From contig NZ_LN850107.1 of the NCBI RefSeq assembly GCF_900070365.1, positions 1,736,001 through 1,800,000 on the forward strand: DNA of 64,000 bases, read 5' to 3'. This DNA is from Alloactinosynnema sp. L-07 (GTDB taxonomy: Bacteria; Actinomycetota; Actinomycetes; Mycobacteriales; Pseudonocardiaceae). The notes beneath the pieces are model-generated. The model had not been told where the DNA came from, did not search any database, and saw only the letters and a program-made list of their open reading frames with translations. A program made the position numbers and the translations under genes. Of the stretch, positions 16,583 to 24,919 are shown piece after piece (positions within the stretch are counted from its first letter, which is position 1; every line of letters begins with the position of its first letter).

Positions 16583-17845
16583 ATGGCCACGTTCATCCCG
16601 CCTGCCCGCACCGTCATGGTGGGCTACGGCAAGATGCTGCTCAACACGATGAACCCGTATCTGCCGCCGGGCAGCGTCGTGGTCGTCGAGGATCCCGACA
16701 TCATCGTCAAGCGCGATGTGCACAACGACTTCGCCGCGCTGCCGTGCGTCGGCTCGGTCGTCGCCGCCCGCTACCACCGCGGCGAGGACTACGTCGAAGC
16801 TGTCGAGGCACACCTCGGCGACGCCCCGGTCGAGATGGTGCTGCCCGGCCTGGAGTACGGCGTGCGCGGCGCGGCCACCTTGGCGCAGCGGTGGGGCCTG
16901 CCCGGCGCGACCGCCGCCGCCGCGGACCGGCTCACCGACAAGCTGCGGCTGCGCGAGGCCGCCAACGCGGGCGGCCTGCGCAATCCAGAGTGGACGGAGG
17001 TGTTCGGGCCCGGGGACGTGCGCGCGTTCGCCGACGGGGAACCGGTGGTCCTCAAACCGGCGAACCGGCACGCGTCGCTTGGCGTGCAGATCCTGCCCGC
17101 GGGCGCCGACATCGACGCCGCGTGGGCGACCACCGTCGCCGCGCAGGACAGCCTGATGCTGCCCGACATCGACCTGGACTGGCGCTACGCCGCCGAGCGG
17201 GTCGTGACCGGCCACGAGTACAGCGTGGAGGTCCTCGTCCAGCGCGGCGCCATCGTCTTCCGCAACGTCACCGACAAACTCACCATGCCCGGCCGCCACC
17301 CCGTCGAACTGGGCCATGTGCTGCCCGCGCCGATCCCGGCCGACCTGCTCGCCGCGTTCGACGACGCCATGGCGAGCCTGGTCAAGGCCATCGGCTTCAG
17401 CGACGGCGTACTGCACGCCGAGTGGATCGCCGACGCCGACGGCCCGGTCCTCATCGAGTGCGCGGGCCGCGTGCCCGGCGACTCGATCGTCACCCTGATC
17501 GACGTGGCCTACGGCGGCGACCTGGTCAAGGCGATGGTGAGCGTGCTCTCCGGCCGCGAACCCGCGCTGCCGACCGGCGCCCCGATGGGCGCCGCCATCC
17601 GGTTCCTCACCGTCGAACCCGGCACCGTCGACCGCGTCGACGGGCTGGCCGCCGCCCAGGCCGCGTTCGGCGTCTTGCGCGCTGGGGTCACCGTCGGCCC
17701 GGGCGACACCGTCGCCCCGACCCGCTCGTCGTGGGACCGCGTCGGCGACGTCGTCGCCACCGGCGCGGACGCGACCGCCGCCCGCGCCGCCGCGTGGGCC
17801 GCGGCCGAGACCATCACCGTCGTCACCACTGGAGCCGAATCATGA
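16583..17845 (+). CDS. ATP-grasp ligase (second in operon)
   Basis: A 420-residue ATP-grasp protein only distantly similar to the one at 6086, so not a recent duplication. The N-terminal part has a Rossmann-like start (VMVGYGKML). The nucleotide-binding core includes EPVVLKPANRHASLG, and the metal-binding end is HAEWIAD...VLIECAGRVPGD. This C-terminal pattern is close to L-amino acid ligases that make dipeptides. A GGAAAGG ribosome site precedes the ATG by 5 bases. It lies 12 bases after the P450 and overlaps the MFS gene (ATGA), so a role in peptide capping, dipeptide formation or self-resistance is likely. Substrates are unknown. Confidence 0.88.
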   Translation: MATFIPPARTVMVGYGKMLLNTMNPYLPPGSVVVVEDPDIIVKRDVHNDFAALPCVGSVVAARYHRGEDYVEAVEAHLGDAPVEMVLPGLEYGVRGAATLAQRWGLPGATAAAADRLTDKLRLREAANAGGLRNPEWTEVFGPGDVRAFADGEPVVLKPANRHASLGVQILPAGADIDAAWATTVAAQDSLMLPDIDLDWRYAAERVVTGHEYSVEVLVQRGAIVFRNVTDKLTMPGRHPVELGHVLPAPIPADLLAAFDDAMASLVKAIGFSDGVLHAEWIADADGPVLIECAGRVPGDSIVTLIDVAYGGDLVKAMVSVLSGREPALPTGAPMGAAIRFLTVEPGTVDRVDGLAAAQAAFGVLRAGVTVGPGDTVAPTRSSWDRVGDVVATGADATAARAAAWAAAETITVVTTGAES

Positions 17846-19110
17846 CTGAGCCCACCGGCCGCATAGCGGCGATGCTCGGCCCCGCCGCCAGCCGCGGCGG
17901 CGTCGCGTTCCTGGGCATCGGCCTGGTCGACGCCATCGGCACCGGCCTCTACCTGGCCGGTTCGGCGCTGTTCTTCACCATGGTGATCGGGCTGTCCACC
18001 GCGCAGGTCGGCATCGGCCTGTCCGTCGCGGGCGTGCTCGGCCTCGCCGCCCAGCCCGCCATCGGCTGGCTCGCCGACCGCTGGGGACCCAAGCGGATCC
18101 TCATGGCCCTCAACCTGTACCGGGCCGCGGGCTTCACCGCGTACGTGATGGTCGACGACTTCACCGGCTTCATCGTCGTGGCCGCCGCCCTGGGCGTGGG
18201 CGAGCAGGCCGTGTTCCCCATCTACCAGGCACTCGCCGAACAACTCGTCGGACCCGAGAAGCGGGTGGCGATGATGGCGCGGATGCGTGTGGTGTTCAAC
18301 GTCGGCTTCACCCTGGGGGCGCTGCTGACCACCGTCGCCGTCGCCATCGGCACGCGGTGGGCGTTCAACGCGATCATCCTGGGCAACGCCGCCTCGTTCG
18401 TCGTCGCCGCCGCCCTGCTGTGGCGAATCCGCCTGCACGGCGAGGAAACCAAGGTCGCCAAGAAGTCCCCCCTGCGCCTGGTCGCCCTACGCGACGCGCG
18501 GTACATGGCGGTCGCCGCGGTCAACGGGGTGCTGGTGCTGCACATCTCGCTGCTGGGCATCGCGGTGCCGCTGTGGGCCACCCAGCACACCTCAGCGCCC
18601 AAGCCGGTGGTCGGTGTCCTGCTCGTGGTCAACACCGTGCTAGCCGTGCTGTTCCAGGTGCGCGCGTCGAAGGGCACCGAAACCGTCGGGGGCAGCGTGC
18701 GCGCCATGCGGATCGCGGGCGCCGCCCTCGTGGCGTGCTGCGCGCTGCTTGCGTTCGCGCCGCGCGTGGAGTCCACGCCGCTCCTGGTGGGCGTGCTGAT
18801 CCTCGGCGTCGTCGCGCTGACGGCGGGGGAGCTGTATCAGTCGGCGGGCGGATGGGGCCTGTCCTACGCGTTGGCCCCCAACCGTTCCCGCGCGGAGTAC
18901 CTGGCGACGTTCAACCTCGGGTCCAGCGCCCAGTTCGTCCTCGGCCCCAGCCTGGTGACGGTCGCGGTCCTCGGCAACGGCGCCACCGGTTGGCTGGTCC
19001 TGGGCGCCTGCTTCGCCGCGGCCGCCGCCGCGGTCGGACCACTGGCGAAAGCCGCGGAGTCTCGCACTCAACTGACAGAGAGCGCCGAGCCGGACGCGGT
19101 CCCAGCCTGA
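17842..19110 (+). CDS. MFS exporter of system A
   Basis: A 422-residue major facilitator with about 12 hydrophobic helices. The loop 2-3 signature is GWLADRWGPKRIL, typical of drug:H+ antiporters. It is the last gene of the operon starting at 1993, overlapping the ATP-grasp gene by four bases (ATGA). The most economical role is export of, and self-protection against, the system A product across the cytoplasmic membrane. A strong hairpin follows before the convergent ABC exporter genes. Confidence 0.88.
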   Translation: MTEPTGRIAAMLGPAASRGGVAFLGIGLVDAIGTGLYLAGSALFFTMVIGLSTAQVGIGLSVAGVLGLAAQPAIGWLADRWGPKRILMALNLYRAAGFTAYVMVDDFTGFIVVAAALGVGEQAVFPIYQALAEQLVGPEKRVAMMARMRVVFNVGFTLGALLTTVAVAIGTRWAFNAIILGNAASFVVAAALLWRIRLHGEETKVAKKSPLRLVALRDARYMAVAAVNGVLVLHISLLGIAVPLWATQHTSAPKPVVGVLLVVNTVLAVLFQVRASKGTETVGGSVRAMRIAGAALVACCALLAFAPRVESTPLLVGVLILGVVALTAGELYQSAGGWGLSYALAPNRSRAEYLATFNLGSSAQFVLGPSLVTVAVLGNGATGWLVLGACFAAAAAAVGPLAKAAESRTQLTESAEPDAVPA

Positions 19111-19199
19111 GGTGCGGGCCGACCGACCGGCGCTGCACCGCGGTTGGTCGCAGGCGGCTATGGGTACCTGGTGTCTTGAACTACGGGCATGACCGACGG

Positions 19200-19238
19200 A
19201 GCGGCCCCTCGGGCAGGGGGGGTACCCGGGGGGCCGCT
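19200..19238. terminator. bidirectional terminator hairpin between convergent operons
   Basis: AGCGGCCCC (19200-19208) pairs with GGGGCCGCT (19230-19238), with further imperfect pairing outside (19192-19250). It lies between the plus-strand MFS gene and the minus-strand ABC permease. There is no T tract, as is common in high-GC actinobacteria. Confidence 0.65.
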
Positions 19239-19292
19239 CTGTCCGGCGGTCGGATCGCCGGATTCATGGGGTGGTCGGGAGAATCGCCGTGG

Positions 19293-20138
19293 TTACTGCA
19301 TGGCCTTGATGCGGCGTTCGGCGACGGCTGAGCCCGATTCCCCGGCCGCCATCTTGCGGAGCACTATCGGTGCCAGGACCAGGCCGAGGACGGCCCAGAT
19401 TCCGAGGACACCGAAGGTCTCCCAGTAGCGCCAGGACTCGCCGATCTCGACCACGGCCATGGTGTCGGGCAACAAGGCCGACCGCATGCCCAGCCCCAGC
19501 CAGTAGATCGGGAACACCTGGGCGATCCACTGCAGCCACTCCGGCGCCTGCGCCATCGGGTAGAAGATGCCGGAGATGCCGATGAGCACGAGCAGCGGGA
19601 ACATCAGCACCCCGATCGCCCGGGGATTGCCAAGCAGGGAGCCGAGAATGGCCCCGAAGGGCATGGTCGCCAGCAGACCGAGGACCACGACCCACGCCAG
19701 GGTCAGCCAAGCGCCCGGTTGGTCCAGCACCAGGCCGTCGAAAAGGAAGATGCCAGGAATGAGGATGAGCAGGACGGTGATCACCGCACCCGCGGAGGAC
19801 TGCAGGATCTTGTCGATCAGGTAGGCCAACATCCCGTTCGGCGAGGCCTTGGCCCGCAGCAGCGTGCCGTCCTCACGTTCCATCAACAGGGTGAAGGCGA
19901 CCCCCTGCAGACCGTTGAACGCCAGGGTCATGCCGAGCAGGCTCGGCAGGGTCATCGACGCCAGGGAGAAGCTCGTGCCGTCGACCGTCGAGTCGCGCAT
20001 GAAGATGGCGACCACGAGCAGGACGATCGGGATGAAGAGCATGCCCACGATGTCCTGGGCGTTGGAGAAGGACTGTCGGATCTCGATCCAGCCCGCGGAC
20101 ATTCCGGTGCGCACCGCGGTCGGTACGGCGTTGCTCAT
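19293..20138 (-). CDS. ABC-2 type drug exporter permease (DrrB-like)
   Basis: A 281-residue membrane permease with six predicted helices and the ABC-2 layout: a short cytoplasmic N-terminus, then a first helix near MLFIPIVLLVVAIF. A cytoplasmic loop carries MEREDGTLLRAKASP, typical of DrrB-type permeases that export anthracyclines and similar drugs. The ATG overlaps the stop of the upstream ATPase (ATGA), so the two are one exporter. Position beside an actinomycin-type cluster suggests export of the DNA-binding product, giving self-resistance. Confidence 0.88.
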   Translation of the reverse strand: MSNAVPTAVRTGMSAGWIEIRQSFSNAQDIVGMLFIPIVLLVVAIFMRDSTVDGTSFSLASMTLPSLLGMTLAFNGLQGVAFTLLMEREDGTLLRAKASPNGMLAYLIDKILQSSAGAVITVLLILIPGIFLFDGLVLDQPGAWLTLAWVVVLGLLATMPFGAILGSLLGNPRAIGVLMFPLLVLIGISGIFYPMAQAPEWLQWIAQVFPIYWLGLGMRSALLPDTMAVVEIGESWRYWETFGVLGIWAVLGLVLAPIVLRKMAAGESGSAVAERRIKAMQ

Positions 20139-21097
20139 CGCATGACCTCGGTTCGGGTGGTGGTGAGTGCGCTGAGATCGGCCTGGCCGTGGCCGGATTC
20201 CTCGGCTTGGACCATGGTCAGGTAGGTGTCCTCCAGGGTGGGACGGTGTACTTCGAGGCCGCTGACGGTGTCGCCGTGACGGTCGAACAGGTCCCGGACG
20301 AACCGGGTCGGGGTATCTGTGCGCTGGGAATGCCTGGTGCCGTCGAGGATCCACTTGACCTCGGCACCGGTCTCCACGAGCCGCGCCAGCTCTTCGGCGG
20401 TGCCGTCCGCGACGATCCGGCCCTTGGTCAGGATCACGATGCGGTCGGCGAGCTTCTCGGCCTCGTCGAGGTCGTGGGTGGTCAGCAGGATGGTGGTGTC
20501 GTCGTCCTCCGCCAGGGCGCGGACCAACTCGTGGAACTCCCGACGCGCCTCGGGGTCGAACCCCGCGGTGGGTTCGTCGAGGAACAGCACCTCCGGCCTG
20601 CCGACGATCCCGATGGCGACGTCGAGCCTGCGCCGCTGCCCGCCGGACAGCTGGCCCACCTTCTTCTCCGCGTGCTTGGTCAGCCCGACCGCGGCTAGGA
20701 GCTCGTCGGTGTCGCGCGGCCTGCTGATCGCCGGGGTGGAGTACGGCCGGTACAGCGAGCCCTGGTTGGCCAGCAGCTCCCGCACCTGCCACTTGGCGTG
20801 GTCACGCCAGGACTGCAGCACCACACCAAGCCGCGCCCGCCACGCCTCGTCTCCGTTCGACGGGTCCACACCGAGGACACGCACTTCCCCGGCCGACCTC
20901 CGTCGAAACCCCTCCAGGATCTCGATGGTCGTCGTCTTACCCGCACCGTTCGGGCCGAGCAGTGTCAGCACCTCACCGCGCTTGACGCTGAAATCGACCC
21001 CGTGGAGCACGTCGGTCGTGCCATAGCGCATGCGCAGGTCGCGGATCTCGATGACCTGGTCGTCCTGGCCTGGCGACGACCCCTCGTAGTCTTCCAA
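20135..21097 (-). CDS. ABC exporter ATPase (DrrA-like)
   Basis: A 320-residue ATPase with Walker A GPNGAGKTTT, signature QLSGGQRRRLDVA, Walker B VLFLDEPTAGFDPEAR and switch His in LTTHDLDEAEKL. The C-terminal extension of about 90 residues (ends in LEDTYLTM) is typical of DrrA family drug exporters. The start is TTG at 21097: AAAGGGG at 21105-21111 gives proper spacing. The only upstream ATG opens a 4-codon frame (MKGV, stop) that overlaps this ribosome site. It partners with the permease at 19293. Divergent from the DHA2 pump gene, with which it shares a promoter region. Confidence 0.9.
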   Translation of the reverse strand: MEDYEGSSPGQDDQVIEIRDLRMRYGTTDVLHGVDFSVKRGEVLTLLGPNGAGKTTTIEILEGFRRRSAGEVRVLGVDPSNGDEAWRARLGVVLQSWRDHAKWQVRELLANQGSLYRPYSTPAISRPRDTDELLAAVGLTKHAEKKVGQLSGGQRRRLDVAIGIVGRPEVLFLDEPTAGFDPEARREFHELVRALAEDDDTTILLTTHDLDEAEKLADRIVILTKGRIVADGTAEELARLVETGAEVKWILDGTRHSQRTDTPTRFVRDLFDRHGDTVSGLEVHRPTLEDTYLTMVQAEESGHGQADLSALTTTRTEVMR

Positions 21098-21273
21098 AGT
21101 TACACCCCTTTCATCTCTTTAGGCTGTAAAAGGTTAGCACGGCATCGGACCCCTGCCCGCCGCGGGCCCTGGTCGCGACCTGGACACGGGGCCTGCCGCA
21201 TCGGTATGCAGGAAACGATCTGATGATCCGCGACGCACGTTGGTCCCAGCGTTCATCGAAACGGGGTTCACCG
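21098..21273. promoter_or_regulatory. divergent promoter region with GCCCGC-C-GCGGGC palindrome
   Basis: The spacer between the minus-strand ABC exporter and the plus-strand DHA2 pump. It holds a perfect 13-base palindrome at 21155-21167. The 4-codon leader frame (21100-21114, minus strand) carries the ribosome site for the TTG-initiated ATPase. No clear -35/-10 elements were recognised. If the DHA2 gene starts at 21223, the spacer is shorter. Confidence 0.4.
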
Positions 21274-22767
21274 ATGGCTGCTCATCCACGGCGCTGGCTC
21301 ATTCTCGGCGTGGTCTGTCTCGCACAATTAGTCGTGTTGCTCGACAATACGGTGCTGAATCTGGTGATTCCCTCGCTCACGAGGGACCTGGGCGCGACGA
21401 CGCAGGATATTCAATGGATGGTCAACGCCTATTCTTTGGCGCTGGCCGGACTGCTGCTCACCGCGGGCAGTCTCGGTGACCGCTATGGACAGAAGAAGGC
21501 GCAGTTGGCCGGGCTCGCGCTCTTCGGCGCCGCGTCACTGGCCTCGGCGCTGAGTCAGACCCCCGCACAGCTGATCGCGGCCAGGGCGGCCATGGGGATC
21601 GGGGGCGCACTGCTGATGACGACCACGCTGGCCGTTGTGGTGCGCGTGTTCGAAGGGAACGAACAGGCGAAGGCCATTGGCGTCTGGGGGGCTATCAGCT
21701 CCTTCGGATTCGCGGTCGGACCGCTGGTCGGCGGTGTGCTCCTGACCCGCTTCTGGTGGGGTTCGGTCTTCCTTATCAACGTCCCGATCGCACTCGTCGG
21801 CATCATCGCCGTGGCGAAACTGGTGCCGGAGAGCCGGAATCCGCGCGCCATGCGGCCGGACTCGGTCGGGGCAGCGCTGTCCACCGCGGGCATGGTCGGC
21901 GTCGTGTACGCGATCATCGCGAGTTCGGCGCGGGGTTGGGCGTCGGTCGACGTGCTCGCGGCCGCGGGCGTCGGTATCGCCGCGTTTGTCGCGTTCGTCC
22001 GGTGGGAATCGCGCCAGGACGAACCGATGTTCGACGTGGCCCTGTTCCACAACCGACGGTTCGTGGGCGCCGCGCTCGGCGGATTGCTCGTGGCCTTCGG
22101 CATGGCCGGGTCCCTTTTCCTGTTGACTCAGCACCTCCAGTTCGTGCTTGGCCACAGTCCGATCGCCGCCGGAATTCGCTTGGCGCCCCTGGCCATGACG
22201 ATCGTCGGGGTGAACCTGCTCGGGCTCGGCGCCAAGCTGTTGGTCGCGGCGGGCGCGGCCAGGACGGTGGCGATCGGCATGTCCGGGCTGGCGGTCGGAC
22301 TGACCGCGGTGGCGCTGCTCGACCCGGTGTTCGGCTACCCAGGGATGCTTCTCGGCTTGGTGGTCATGGGCTGTGGGCTCGCCATGGCGATGCCCGCCAT
22401 GGTCACGGCCATTGTGGGAGCGATGCCCGCGCGCGACGCCGGGGTCGGGGCGGGCGTGCAGGGAACCGTCACCGAGTTCGGTGGTGGCCTCGGCGTCGCC
22501 GTGCTCGGCGCGCTGCTCACCGAGCGCTTCGCGGCGCTGCTGCCTGCGCCGCTCGGCGCCGATGTCGCCGATTCGCTGCCGGACGCCGTCGCCGCCGCGG
22601 GCGGCGCGGACATGGTGTCGAGGGTGCGCGAGGCCTTCGCCGCCGGAGTCAACACCAGCCAGCTCATCGGTGCGGGCGCCGTCATGGCGGGCGGCTTGCT
22701 CGCCGCCCTCCTGCTGCGCAGGACATCGGAACCGACACACGCACAATTGCTGCGGGCGAGCGGCTGA
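21274..22767 (+). CDS. MFS drug exporter, DHA2 (14-TM) family
   Basis: A proton-driven multidrug exporter of the EmrB/QacA type, about 497 residues, with 14 hydrophobic segments. The helix 1 motif is LLDNTVLNLVIPSL (the family's D-x-T-V-N-V-A-L-P region), and the loop 2-3 motif is GSLGDRYGQKK. I chose ATG 21274 (MAAHPRRW), preceded by a GGGG tract, because family proteins begin close to the first helix. ATG 21223 with AGGAAA upstream is a real alternative, adding 17 residues. It lies among the resistance genes and could export the actinomycin-type product or something else. Confidence 0.88.
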   Translation: MAAHPRRWLILGVVCLAQLVVLLDNTVLNLVIPSLTRDLGATTQDIQWMVNAYSLALAGLLLTAGSLGDRYGQKKAQLAGLALFGAASLASALSQTPAQLIAARAAMGIGGALLMTTTLAVVVRVFEGNEQAKAIGVWGAISSFGFAVGPLVGGVLLTRFWWGSVFLINVPIALVGIIAVAKLVPESRNPRAMRPDSVGAALSTAGMVGVVYAIIASSARGWASVDVLAAAGVGIAAFVAFVRWESRQDEPMFDVALFHNRRFVGAALGGLLVAFGMAGSLFLLTQHLQFVLGHSPIAAGIRLAPLAMTIVGVNLLGLGAKLLVAAGAARTVAIGMSGLAVGLTAVALLDPVFGYPGMLLGLVVMGCGLAMAMPAMVTAIVGAMPARDAGVGAGVQGTVTEFGGGLGVAVLGALLTERFAALLPAPLGADVADSLPDAVAAAGGADMVSRVREAFAAGVNTSQLIGAGAVMAGGLLAALLLRRTSEPTHAQLLRASG

Positions 22768-22834
22768 TCCCGATTGACTTGATTCCCGCGTGAACAGCGA
22801 CTATGCGGAAGCCATTGGATTACCGCGTGCGCCC

Positions 22835-22850
22835 GTCCCGCCGGCGGGAC
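22835..22850. promoter_or_regulatory. perfect 16-bp palindrome GTCCCGCCGGCGGGAC (operator copy 1)
   Basis: The identical 16-mer occurs again at 55549-55564, before the main biosynthetic genes. Here it ends 62 bases upstream of the SDR start at 22913. Flanks do not extend the pairing, which fits a protein-binding site better than a terminator. The centre CGCCGGCG matches what I recall as the core reported for LmbU binding, and an LmbU-family gene is at 29342. Confidence 0.6.
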
Positions 22851-22912
22851 ACCGATTCCGGCGCATTTTCGATTCCTTTACCGCAGGCGCGCGTACCTGA
22901 TATTTTCGAGCT

Positions 22913-23653
22913 ATGACTGATCGGGTCGCCGTCATCACCGGTGGAACCAAGGGGATCGGCTTGAGTTTCAGCAGGCGAATGGTCCACCTTGGTTATCGCG
23001 TGATCGCCGTGTATCGCGATGACGACGCGAGCGCGGAGGAGTTGGCAACCGAACTACGGGGTGATGTTGTTCCGATTCGAGCGGATGTGTCGGATCCCGC
23101 CCAGGTCAGCCGCCTTGCCGAGTCGGTGCTGGCCGGCCATGGCGCTCCTCACGTCCTGGTCAACAACGCAGGCCGGAATATCGACGGACCCTTTCTTGAC
23201 ATGTCCCATGCGGCCTGGCGGCAGGTGTTGGACACGAATCTGTCAGGACCGTTCTACCTGGCGAAGGAGTTTGCCCCTGAAATGCTTCACCTCGATCAGC
23301 CGTCGATCGTCAATATCGGTTCGACGACTGCGATTCGCCCGCGACTCGACGGCGTCAACTATTGTGCGAGCAAAGCCGGCCTACTACACCTCACTAAATG
23401 TCTCGCGATGGAGCTCGCGCCGACCATCCGGGTGAACTGCCTGATTCCCGGTATGATCGACACCGTAGAGATGAACACGCGTTTTCGGACGGGAGAGCCT
23501 GCCGCCCGGGCGGCGATGCTCGCGGAGATTCCGCAGCGCAGAATCGGTTCGCCGGACGAGATGGCCGACGCGCTGGAATTTCTGATCGGCGACGGAGCCA
23601 GGTATGTGACTGGACAAAAACTGATTGTCGATGGCGGCCAGTTCATGTGGTAG
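22913..23653 (+). CDS. SDR family oxidoreductase (FabG-like)
   Basis: A 246-residue short-chain dehydrogenase with cofactor motif TGGTKGIG, NNAG, catalytic S in NIGSTTA, Y-x3-K in YCASK and the terminal VTGQKLIVDGGQFMW. It closely follows the FabG/3-oxoacyl reductase pattern, but many such proteins act on other carbonyls. A perfect palindrome shared with the actinomycin-type promoter region lies 62 bases upstream, suggesting coordinate control. The SIS-domain gene follows after 94 bases and is likely in the same transcript. Its substrate in this cluster is unknown. Confidence 0.87.
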   Translation: MTDRVAVITGGTKGIGLSFSRRMVHLGYRVIAVYRDDDASAEELATELRGDVVPIRADVSDPAQVSRLAESVLAGHGAPHVLVNNAGRNIDGPFLDMSHAAWRQVLDTNLSGPFYLAKEFAPEMLHLDQPSIVNIGSTTAIRPRLDGVNYCASKAGLLHLTKCLAMELAPTIRVNCLIPGMIDTVEMNTRFRTGEPAARAAMLAEIPQRRIGSPDEMADALEFLIGDGARYVTGQKLIVDGGQFMW

Positions 23654-23686
23654 AGCAATCCGCGCATCCCATTGTCCCGTCCCCGC

Positions 23687-23705
23687 ACAGGCGGCAGCCG
23701 CCTGT
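23687..23705. terminator. short hairpin between SDR and SIS gene
   Basis: ACAGGCGG (23687-23694) and CCGCCTGT (23698-23705) form an 8-bp stem with a 3-base loop. It could attenuate read-through from the SDR into the SIS-domain gene or stabilise a processed end. Confidence 0.35.
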
Positions 23706-23747
23706 CGTGAATCGCCGGGGTGGACTCTGCGCGTCGGGAGGAGAAAA

Positions 23748-24860
23748 ATGTTGTCACGCCTTGATCGGTATGAAGAGTTTCTGAAGACGGGATACAGAGC
23801 GGGTTTTCGCAGGGCCGATGAGTACTCGGTCGAGGAGGTCCGCCCCGACCTCGCGGAACGAATAGCGCGCGGCGCGTTCACTCGCGTCGTGTTCTCCGGC
23901 ATGGGTTGCTCGGCCATCGTCTCCGATGTGACCGGCATCTTCCTCAACGCGGCTGACTCGGGGCTGGAGGTGCACGTCTTCAACGACTACGAGTTCCCGT
24001 ATCTGATCCCGCGGTCGGTCGTGGACGACGAGGGAACGCTGTTCATCATCAGCTCGTACAGCGGACACTCGGAGGAACCGATCCGGGTGCTGCGAGCGCT
24101 GGAGGGCAAGTACCACCGAACTCTGCTGCTCACCTCGGGCGGACGGCTCGCCGACCTTGGCAGGCAGCTGGGCGTGTCGATCGCCAGGTGGGAGCTGAGC
24201 GAGCCCGACCGTGAGTACCCGCTGTTCCACGTCGGCCAGTACTTCGCGATCCTGCTCGACATGTTCCTGCGCCTGAAGCTGATCGGCCAGGACCACCGCG
24301 CGGAGGTCGCGGCGCTGCCTGATCGGCTGAGCACGGACTTCACCCCGGTGCACCGCGAGCTGGCCAGGACGGCGGCGTCGCGCAGTCGAGACGCGAATCT
24401 GATCATGCTCGCGTCGCCGAAGTGGCACGAGAGCCTGCTGAAGCTCGCCAAGATGCACTTCAACGAGATGGCCATGGTTCCGGCCGCGCGCAACTACTTT
24501 CACGAGTTCTGCCACAGCGAGGTCGCGACCTTGTCCGACCCGGAGCGCAAGCACAGCGTGCTCCTGTTCCGCGACGACGATGACGATGTCTACACCTCGG
24601 GCAAGATGGACAACCTGGTGCGACTGCTGACCCGGGACATCCCGCAGAACCTCAACGTCGCCGTCACGGAGGTCAAGCTCGATCAGCCCTCCTTCATGCG
24701 CAAGTATTTCACCGCACTGGAGTTCGTCCAGCACATGGCGCTGGACCTCGGTCGTTACTGCGACACACGCTCGCGGGACCTGATCTCCGAGGCAGCCGGC
24801 AACATGTGGTATCACCAGAGCACCATCGCGGCGGACATGTCCGCCGCGAGCACAGCCTGA
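23748..24860 (+). CDS. SIS-domain protein (phosphosugar isomerase-like)
   Basis: A 370-residue protein with two SIS-type halves. The first contains FSGMGCSAIVSDV and later IISSYSGHSEEPIR, the phosphosugar-binding Ser/Thr loop. The C-terminal half includes HEFCHSEV, resembling the catalytic Glu/His region of bifunctional phosphoglucose/phosphomannose isomerases. The start at 23748 follows a strong GGGAGGAG site. Its function here is unclear, because actinomycin-type products need no sugar. It may isomerise a phosphosugar for another pathway or bind a sugar phosphate. It shares a likely transcript with the SDR upstream and ends at a strong terminator. Confidence 0.8.
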   Translation: MLSRLDRYEEFLKTGYRAGFRRADEYSVEEVRPDLAERIARGAFTRVVFSGMGCSAIVSDVTGIFLNAADSGLEVHVFNDYEFPYLIPRSVVDDEGTLFIISSYSGHSEEPIRVLRALEGKYHRTLLLTSGGRLADLGRQLGVSIARWELSEPDREYPLFHVGQYFAILLDMFLRLKLIGQDHRAEVAALPDRLSTDFTPVHRELARTAASRSRDANLIMLASPKWHESLLKLAKMHFNEMAMVPAARNYFHEFCHSEVATLSDPERKHSVLLFRDDDDDVYTSGKMDNLVRLLTRDIPQNLNVAVTEVKLDQPSFMRKYFTALEFVQHMALDLGRYCDTRSRDLISEAAGNMWYHQSTIAADMSAASTA

Positions 24861-24866
24861 TAGGAC

Positions 24867-24905
24867 CGTGTGGTGATCCCGCCGGGTTGGCGGGATCACC
24901 ACACG
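24867..24905. terminator. perfect 17-bp hairpin between convergent genes
   Basis: CGTGTGGTGATCCCGCC (24867-24883) pairs perfectly with the segment at 24889-24905 across a 5-base GGGTT loop. It sits between the SIS-domain gene (+) and the UvrA-like gene (-) and can serve both directions. Confidence 0.85.
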
Positions 24906-24919
24906 TTGGCTGTGCCTGG

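Noticed and set aside
1..19110. System A as a siderophore cluster because of the adjacent FecCD/FepC genes
   Set aside because: No hydroxamate, catechol or salicylate genes are present, and a 533-bp gap separates the importer from the NRPS operon.
21110..21145. IdeR/DmdR-like iron box before the ABC exporter (TTAGG, GGTTAGC fragments)
   Set aside because: The fragments do not form the 19-bp inverted repeat expected of an iron box.
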